Of a stretch of 64,000 bases of DNA, positions 59,890 to 64,000 are shown one piece after another. The translations under genes and the position numbers were made by a program. Positions within the stretch are counted from its first letter, which is position 1. Each line of letters begins with the position of its first letter. The notes beneath the pieces are model-generated. The model was not told where the DNA came from and did no database searches. It saw only the letters and a program-made list of their open reading frames with translations. Source of the DNA: Microbacterium caowuchunii (lineage in GTDB: Bacteria; Actinomycetota; Actinomycetes; Actinomycetales; Microbacteriaceae); the NCBI RefSeq assembly GCF_008727755.1, contig NZ_CP044231.1, positions 1,426,001 to 1,490,000 on the forward strand, written 5' to 3'.

Positions 59890-59922
59890 GGATGCCCCGC
59901 CCCGGTCGGGGGCGGGGCATCC
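59890..59922 (-). terminator. Hairpin terminator between pepN and the mscS operon
   Basis: A perfect 14-bp stem (59890-59903 with 59909-59922) with a 5-nt loop lies 12 bp after the pepN stop. No T-run follows on the minus strand, so termination may need help, but no other signal separates pepN from the mscS operon. Confidence 0.6.
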
Positions 59923-59933
59923 GGGTATCGCAC

Positions 59934-62480
59934 TCAGTCCTGCGAGTCGCGCTCCTGCACCGACAGTGCGCGTTCGACGCCGGCGAGGTTCTCCGCGACC
60001 AGGCGCCGCAGTGCCGCCGGTGCGTCGGCGTTCTCCGCGAGCCACGTGCGGGTGGCGTCGCGCAGGGCGACGTTCGCCAACGGAGCCGGGTAGAGGCCCA
60101 CGATCAGGTAGCTGGCGATCTGGTAGGTGCGGTTCTCCCAGATCGGCAGCAGCATGTCGAAGTACGCCGGGACGAAGGGCTCGAGCAGGTCGACGGTCGC
60201 GGGGTGGGTGAAACCGCCCGCAGCCGAGCGCACCACCGTGTTGGGCAGATCCGTCCGGTCCACGAGGCTGCTCCAGGCGGCCTGTTTCGCCGCGGCATCG
60301 GGCAGCGCAGCCTTCGCCTGAGCGGCGAACTCGCCGCCCTTGGCGGTGTTGTCCGCGGCGAGCGCCTCGTCGATGTCGGCCGCGTTGACCACGCCACCCG
60401 CGGCGAGCGAGACCATGAGCGCCCAGGACAGGTCCGCGTCGATCTCCAGGCCGTCCAGGGCGATCTCGCCGGCGCGGAGGGCGCGTACCGTCTCCACCTG
60501 CTCCGGCGTCGACGCGGCGCTCGCGAATGCGGTGACGAACTGCAGCTGGCTGTCGCTGCCCGGCGTCGCCTCCTGGGCGAGGGCCCACAGTCCGTCGGCG
60601 ACGCGCACGCGGCTCTGTGCCCGCTTACCCGGAGCGACGTAGGAGTTCGCCGTCAGCTGGAGTTGTCCGAGCGTGGTCCGGACGGTGGTCGACTCCGTCT
60701 CGGCGCCGATGTTCCCGAGGACCAGGTCGATGTAGTCCGACGCCGCGGATTCCGCGTCCCGTGTCTGGTCCCACGCCGCACCCCACACCAGGGAACGGGC
60801 CAGGGGGTCGGAGATCTTCGACAGGTGCGCGATGGCGGTGGCGAGGGAGCGGTCGTCCAGCCGGATCTTCGCGTAGGCGAGATCCTCGTCGTTGAGCAGG
60901 ATGAGGTCGGGTCGACGCACGCCCACGAGCTCCGCCACGTCGGTGCGGTCACCGTCCACATCCAGCTCGATGCGGTGCACGCGCACCAGCTGGTCGCCCT
61001 GCAGGTCGTAGAACCCGACGCCGAGGCGGTGCGGGCGGATCGTGGGGTAATCCGCCGGTGCGGTCTGGATGATCGAGAACTTCGAGATCGTGCCGTCCGA
61101 GGCCTCGTCGACAGCGGGGGTGAGCGTGTTGACGCCCGCCGTCTCGAGCCACTTCTTCGACCACACCGAGAGCTCGCGGCCGCTGGTCGCCTCGAGCTCG
61201 ACGAGGAGGTCGCCGAGCTCCGTGTTGCCCCACGCGTGCTTCTGGAAATACGCGGAGACACCGGCGAAGAACTGCTCGATGCCGACCCACGCGGCGAGCT
61301 GCTTGAGGACCGACCCGCCCTTGGCGTAGGTGATCCCGTCGAAGTTCACCTGGACGTCCTCGAGGTCGTTGATCTGCGCGACCACGGGGTGCGTCGAGGG
61401 GAGCTGGTCCTGCCGGTAGGCCCAGGTCTTCTCCATGGCGTTGAAGGTCGTCCACGCCTCGGTCCATTCGGTGGCCTCGGCGGTCGCGATCGTCGACGCC
61501 CATTCCGCGAACGACTCGTTCAGCCAGAGGTCGTTCCACCACTTCATCGTGACCAGGTCGCCGAACCACATGTGGGCCAGCTCGTGCAGGATCGTGACGA
61601 CGCGACGCTCCTTGACGGCGTCGGTCACCTTGCTGCGGAACACGTAGGTCTCGGTGAACGTCACCGCACCCGCGTTCTCCATCGCCCCGGCGTTGAACTC
61701 CGGCACGAACAGCTGGTCGTACTTCTCGAACGGGTACGGGACCTTGAACTTGTCCTCGAAGTAGGCGAACCCCTGGCGCGTCTTCTCGAACACGTAGTCC
61801 GCGTCGAGGAACTGCCACAGGCTCTTGCGGGCGTAGACGCCCAGCGGGACGACCCGGCCGGAGGCGCTCGTGAGCTCGGAGAACGTGGCCTCGTACGGCC
61901 CGGCCACGAGCGCGGTGATGTACGAGGAGATGCGCGGGGTCGGCGCGAAGCTCCACGTCGCCCGTCCGTCGCCGTGCTTCTTCGGCTCCGGCGTGGGGGA
62001 GTTGGACACGACCTTCCACGGCTCCGGCGCGGTGACGGTGAACTGGAAGGTCGCCTTGAGGTCGGGCTGCTCGAACACGGCGAACATGCGCCGGGAATCG
62101 GGCACCTCGAACTGCGAGTACAGGTAGACCTCGTCGTCGACCGGGTCGACGAACCGGTGCAGTCCTTCGCCGGTGTTGGTGTACAGGCAGTCCGCGTCCA
62201 CGACGAGGACGTTCTCGGACGCCAGTTCGTCCAGGGCGATGCGCGAATCGGCGAACGCGGCGACGTCGATGTCGCGTCCGTTCAGCGTGATCGAGTGCAC
62301 GTCCCGGGCGATGAGGTCGATGAACGTCGCGGCCCCGGGCGTCGCGGTGAACCGGACGGTGGTGGTCGAGCGGAAGATCTCCGGACCCGAGGTCAGGTCG
62401 AGCACGACCTCGTACGACTGCGTCTCGACGACCGCGCGGCGCTCCTGCGCTTCGATGCGGGTGAGGTTTTCTCCAGGCAC
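59934..62480 (-). CDS. pepN: Aminopeptidase N (M1 family)
   Basis: A zinc aminopeptidase of 848 residues that trims N-terminal amino acids from peptides. The exopeptidase motif is FNAGAMENAGAV and the zinc site is HELAHMWFGDLVTMKWWNDL with His299, His303 and, 18 residues on, Glu322 in NESFAEW. A long C-terminal helical ERAP1-like domain follows. Actinobacterial pepN length. No signal peptide, so cytosolic. ATG start with GGAGTAACGC upstream. Confidence 0.96.
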   Translation of the reverse strand: MPGENLTRIEAQERRAVVETQSYEVVLDLTSGPEIFRSTTTVRFTATPGAATFIDLIARDVHSITLNGRDIDVAAFADSRIALDELASENVLVVDADCLYTNTGEGLHRFVDPVDDEVYLYSQFEVPDSRRMFAVFEQPDLKATFQFTVTAPEPWKVVSNSPTPEPKKHGDGRATWSFAPTPRISSYITALVAGPYEATFSELTSASGRVVPLGVYARKSLWQFLDADYVFEKTRQGFAYFEDKFKVPYPFEKYDQLFVPEFNAGAMENAGAVTFTETYVFRSKVTDAVKERRVVTILHELAHMWFGDLVTMKWWNDLWLNESFAEWASTIATAEATEWTEAWTTFNAMEKTWAYRQDQLPSTHPVVAQINDLEDVQVNFDGITYAKGGSVLKQLAAWVGIEQFFAGVSAYFQKHAWGNTELGDLLVELEATSGRELSVWSKKWLETAGVNTLTPAVDEASDGTISKFSIIQTAPADYPTIRPHRLGVGFYDLQGDQLVRVHRIELDVDGDRTDVAELVGVRRPDLILLNDEDLAYAKIRLDDRSLATAIAHLSKISDPLARSLVWGAAWDQTRDAESAASDYIDLVLGNIGAETESTTVRTTLGQLQLTANSYVAPGKRAQSRVRVADGLWALAQEATPGSDSQLQFVTAFASAASTPEQVETVRALRAGEIALDGLEIDADLSWALMVSLAAGGVVNAADIDEALAADNTAKGGEFAAQAKAALPDAAAKQAAWSSLVDRTDLPNTVVRSAAGGFTHPATVDLLEPFVPAYFDMLLPIWENRTYQIASYLIVGLYPAPLANVALRDATRTWLAENADAPAALRRLVAENLAGVERALSVQERDSQD

Positions 62481-62668
62481 TGCGTTACTCCCGTGGGGTA
62501 TGGGGTGGGATGCCGATCACCGCGGCTGGCGGCGCCGACGACCCGACCAGCCTACGGTTCGCCGGTCCGATCGCGGTATCGGATCTCGTGATGCGGCGCT
62601 CGTTACCACGTGGACGCGCTGTCGGGGAGACCGCCCCCGGGACGAACCTGCAGTGGAAGGATGATCGG

Positions 62669-63877
62669 GTGACCCCCATCGATTCCCCCCAATCGGCCTC
62701 CCTCGCGCCCGACGGCGTGCCCTTCGCCTCCGCGCAGGCGGCGAGCGGGGCTCCCTACGTGGAGGTGCCGACCCCCTACGACGGGATCCTGCTCGCGGGT
62801 TTCGGCGGCCCCGAGGGGCAGGAGGACGTGATCCCGTTCCTGCGGAACGTGACCCGGGGACGCGGGATCCCGGACGAGCGGCTGGAGGAGGTGGCCCACC
62901 ACTACCGTGCTTTCGGCGGAGTGAGCCCCATCAATGCGCAGAACGCCGCGCTCAAGACGGCGCTCGAGTCCGAGCTGGGCAGGCGCGGGATCGCGCTGCC
63001 GGTGTACTGGGGCAACCGCAACTGGTCGCCCTATCTGGAGGAGGCGGTGCGGGAGGCCGCGGATGCCGGATCCCGCACGCTGCTGGCGGTCGCGACGAGC
63101 GCCTACAGCTCGTTCTCGAGCTGCCGGCAGTATCGCGAGGACTTCGCCCGCGTGCTGACCGAGACCGGCCTGGCCGGCACGGTCACGATCGACAAGGTCC
63201 GGCAGTTCTTCGACCACCCCGGTTTCGTGGCCCCCTTCGTCGCGGGGGTGCGCGACGCGATCGCCGGATTCCTCGAGGAGGGGATCGCCCCGGAGCGCGT
63301 GCGCGTGCTCTTCTCCACCCACAGCATCCCGGTGGCCGATGCACAGCGTTCGGGACCCCGGGACGTGGACTTCGGACCCGGCGGTGCCTACGCGGCGCAG
63401 CACGAGGCGGTCGCGGAGGTCGTCATGGCCGACATCGCGGGCGACGTCCCCGCGGCGGGCGCGGTGCCGTGGGAGCTCGTCTACCAGTCCCGTTCCGGCC
63501 CGCCGACCCAGCCCTGGCTCGAGCCCGACGTCTGCGACGTGATCGGGGAGCTGCCCGGTCGCGGCTGCGACGCCGTGGTCATCGTTCCGCTCGGGTTCGT
63601 CAGCGACCACATGGAGGTTCTCTGGGATCTCGACACGGAGGCGATGGATGCTGCGGCGGAAGCCGGGATCCGTGCCGTGCGCACACCGACCCCTGGCGTG
63701 GACCCCGCGTACGTGTCCGGCCTCGTGGACCTGGTCGAGGAACGTCTGCACGGCGCACCCGCCGCGGACCGTCCGCACCGCACGCCCCTCGGTCCGTGGT
63801 TCGACGTCTGCCGCCCCGCGTGCTGCGAGAACGTGCGTGCCGGGTTCAAAACGGCGGCGGCGGGGATCGCCCCCTGA
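62669..63877 (+). CDS. cpfC: Ferrochelatase (coproporphyrin III type, CpfC/HemH)
   Basis: Inserts Fe2+ into coproporphyrin III in the actinobacterial heme pathway. The 402-residue protein has GFGGPEGQEDVIPFLRNV, YHRAFGGVSPINAQN-like substrate segment (HYRAFGGVSPINAQ), the metal/catalytic His in STHSIPVADA and the Glu region WELVYQSRSGPPTQPWLEPD. Cys152 (SSFSSCRQYRED) and the C-terminal CRPACC cluster (Cys381, 385, 386) match the [2Fe-2S] ligands of actinobacterial enzymes. GTG at 62669 with GGAAGGA upstream is the chosen start; a 53-residue upstream extension is not family-like. Confidence 0.94.
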   Translation: MTPIDSPQSASLAPDGVPFASAQAASGAPYVEVPTPYDGILLAGFGGPEGQEDVIPFLRNVTRGRGIPDERLEEVAHHYRAFGGVSPINAQNAALKTALESELGRRGIALPVYWGNRNWSPYLEEAVREAADAGSRTLLAVATSAYSSFSSCRQYREDFARVLTETGLAGTVTIDKVRQFFDHPGFVAPFVAGVRDAIAGFLEEGIAPERVRVLFSTHSIPVADAQRSGPRDVDFGPGGAYAAQHEAVAEVVMADIAGDVPAAGAVPWELVYQSRSGPPTQPWLEPDVCDVIGELPGRGCDAVVIVPLGFVSDHMEVLWDLDTEAMDAAAEAGIRAVRTPTPGVDPAYVSGLVDLVEERLHGAPAADRPHRTPLGPWFDVCRPACCENVRAGFKTAAAGIAP

Positions 63878-63885
63878 ACGATCTC

Positions 63886-63891
63886 TAGGAT
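63886..63891 (+). promoter_or_regulatory. Candidate -10 box of rpiB (TAGGAT)
   Basis: TAGGAT ends 7 nt before the rpiB ATG and 8 bp after the ferrochelatase stop, again with no room for a ribosome binding site. Confidence 0.4.
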
Positions 63892-63898
63892 TGTGGCC

Positions 63899-64000
63899 AT
63901 GCGCATCCACATCGCCACCGATCACGCCGGTCTCGAGTTCTCCACGCAGCTGCAGCACCACCTCGCGGAGCAGGGGCACGACGTGGTGGACCACGGTCCC
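63899..64000 (+). CDS. rpiB: Ribose-5-phosphate isomerase B (partial, runs off the window)
   Basis: Only the first 34 codons are present. They read MRIHIATDHAGLEFSTQLQH and continue to DVVDHGP, matching the LacAB_rpiB family start (substrate-binding Asp-His in IATDHAG). The enzyme interconverts ribose-5-phosphate and ribulose-5-phosphate. The gene continues beyond the right edge of the window, so length and other motifs cannot be judged. Confidence 0.88.
   Translation, partial: MRIHIATDHAGLEFSTQLQHHLAEQGHDVVDHGP

Noticed and set aside
62510..62668. N-terminal extension of the ferrochelatase
   Set aside because: An in-frame ATG at 62510 exists, but the 53 added residues are not family-like and GTG at 62669 has a good ribosome binding site.

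Overview
The window is 64 kb of high-GC (roughly 70%) actinobacterial chromosome. Gene content, gene order and protein sequences fit a member of the Microbacteriaceae, most likely Microbacterium; this is recognition by eye, not a database search. Coding density is very high, many genes start with GTG (a few with TTG), ATGA/GTGA stop-start overlaps are frequent, and many genes have a TANNNT -10 box only 6-9 nt before the start codon, as expected for leaderless or near-leaderless mRNAs. I see no insertion sequence, prophage, CRISPR array or rRNA; the two RNA genes are tRNA-His and tRNA-Arg.

Layout. 1-9.5 kb: a TetR regulator, then conserved translation/secretion genes (ffh, rpsP-khpA-rimM-trmD, map, rplS, lepB-rnhB, DUF2469), with a YbdK-type glutamate-cysteine ligase on the other strand. 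9.5-10.7 kb: an interruption. A DUF2236/MpaB-like oxygenase gene and an apparent broken gene stub sit between two copies of a 46-bp direct repeat that duplicates the 3' end of the DUF2469 gene. 10.8-21.5 kb: yraN-comM-dprA, xerC, an M23-like protein, rpsB-tsf, pyrH-frr-cdsA and a DivI1A-repeat protein. 21.5-27.4 kb: cell-wall and membrane proteins (lysozyme-fold protein, AI-2E family transporter, a 618-residue membrane protein with an internal lipobox) and a chaperedoxin-like thioredoxin-TPR protein.

27.4-33.7 kb: glycogen/alpha-glucan genes glgX-glgE-glgB on the minus strand. 33.8-45 kb: cysteine desulfurase and mnmA (tRNA thiolation), ligA, an acyl-CoA ligase, gatC-gatA-gatB (tRNA amidation) and dinB. 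45-49.6 kb: a GerW-like protein, a P-loop kinase-like protein, the zincin-clpS-DUF2017 overlap cluster, the tRNAs, orn and two membrane proteins. 49.6-64 kb: a MocR regulator divergent from a YczE-like protein, a second-type ssb with two strong hairpins ahead of it, ettA, two thioesterases, an mscS-glbO-FAD dehydrogenase operon, pepN, the coproporphyrin ferrochelatase gene and the start of rpiB.

Most of the window is ordinary housekeeping sequence. The points most worth following are the repeat-flanked insertion between DUF2469 and yraN, the tightly packed MscS-globin-flavoprotein operon, the internal lipobox protein coupled to a thioredoxin-TPR protein, the structured leaders of rpsB and ssb, and the recurrent short-leader promoter architecture. 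I did not find a clear-cut new defence or biosynthetic system.
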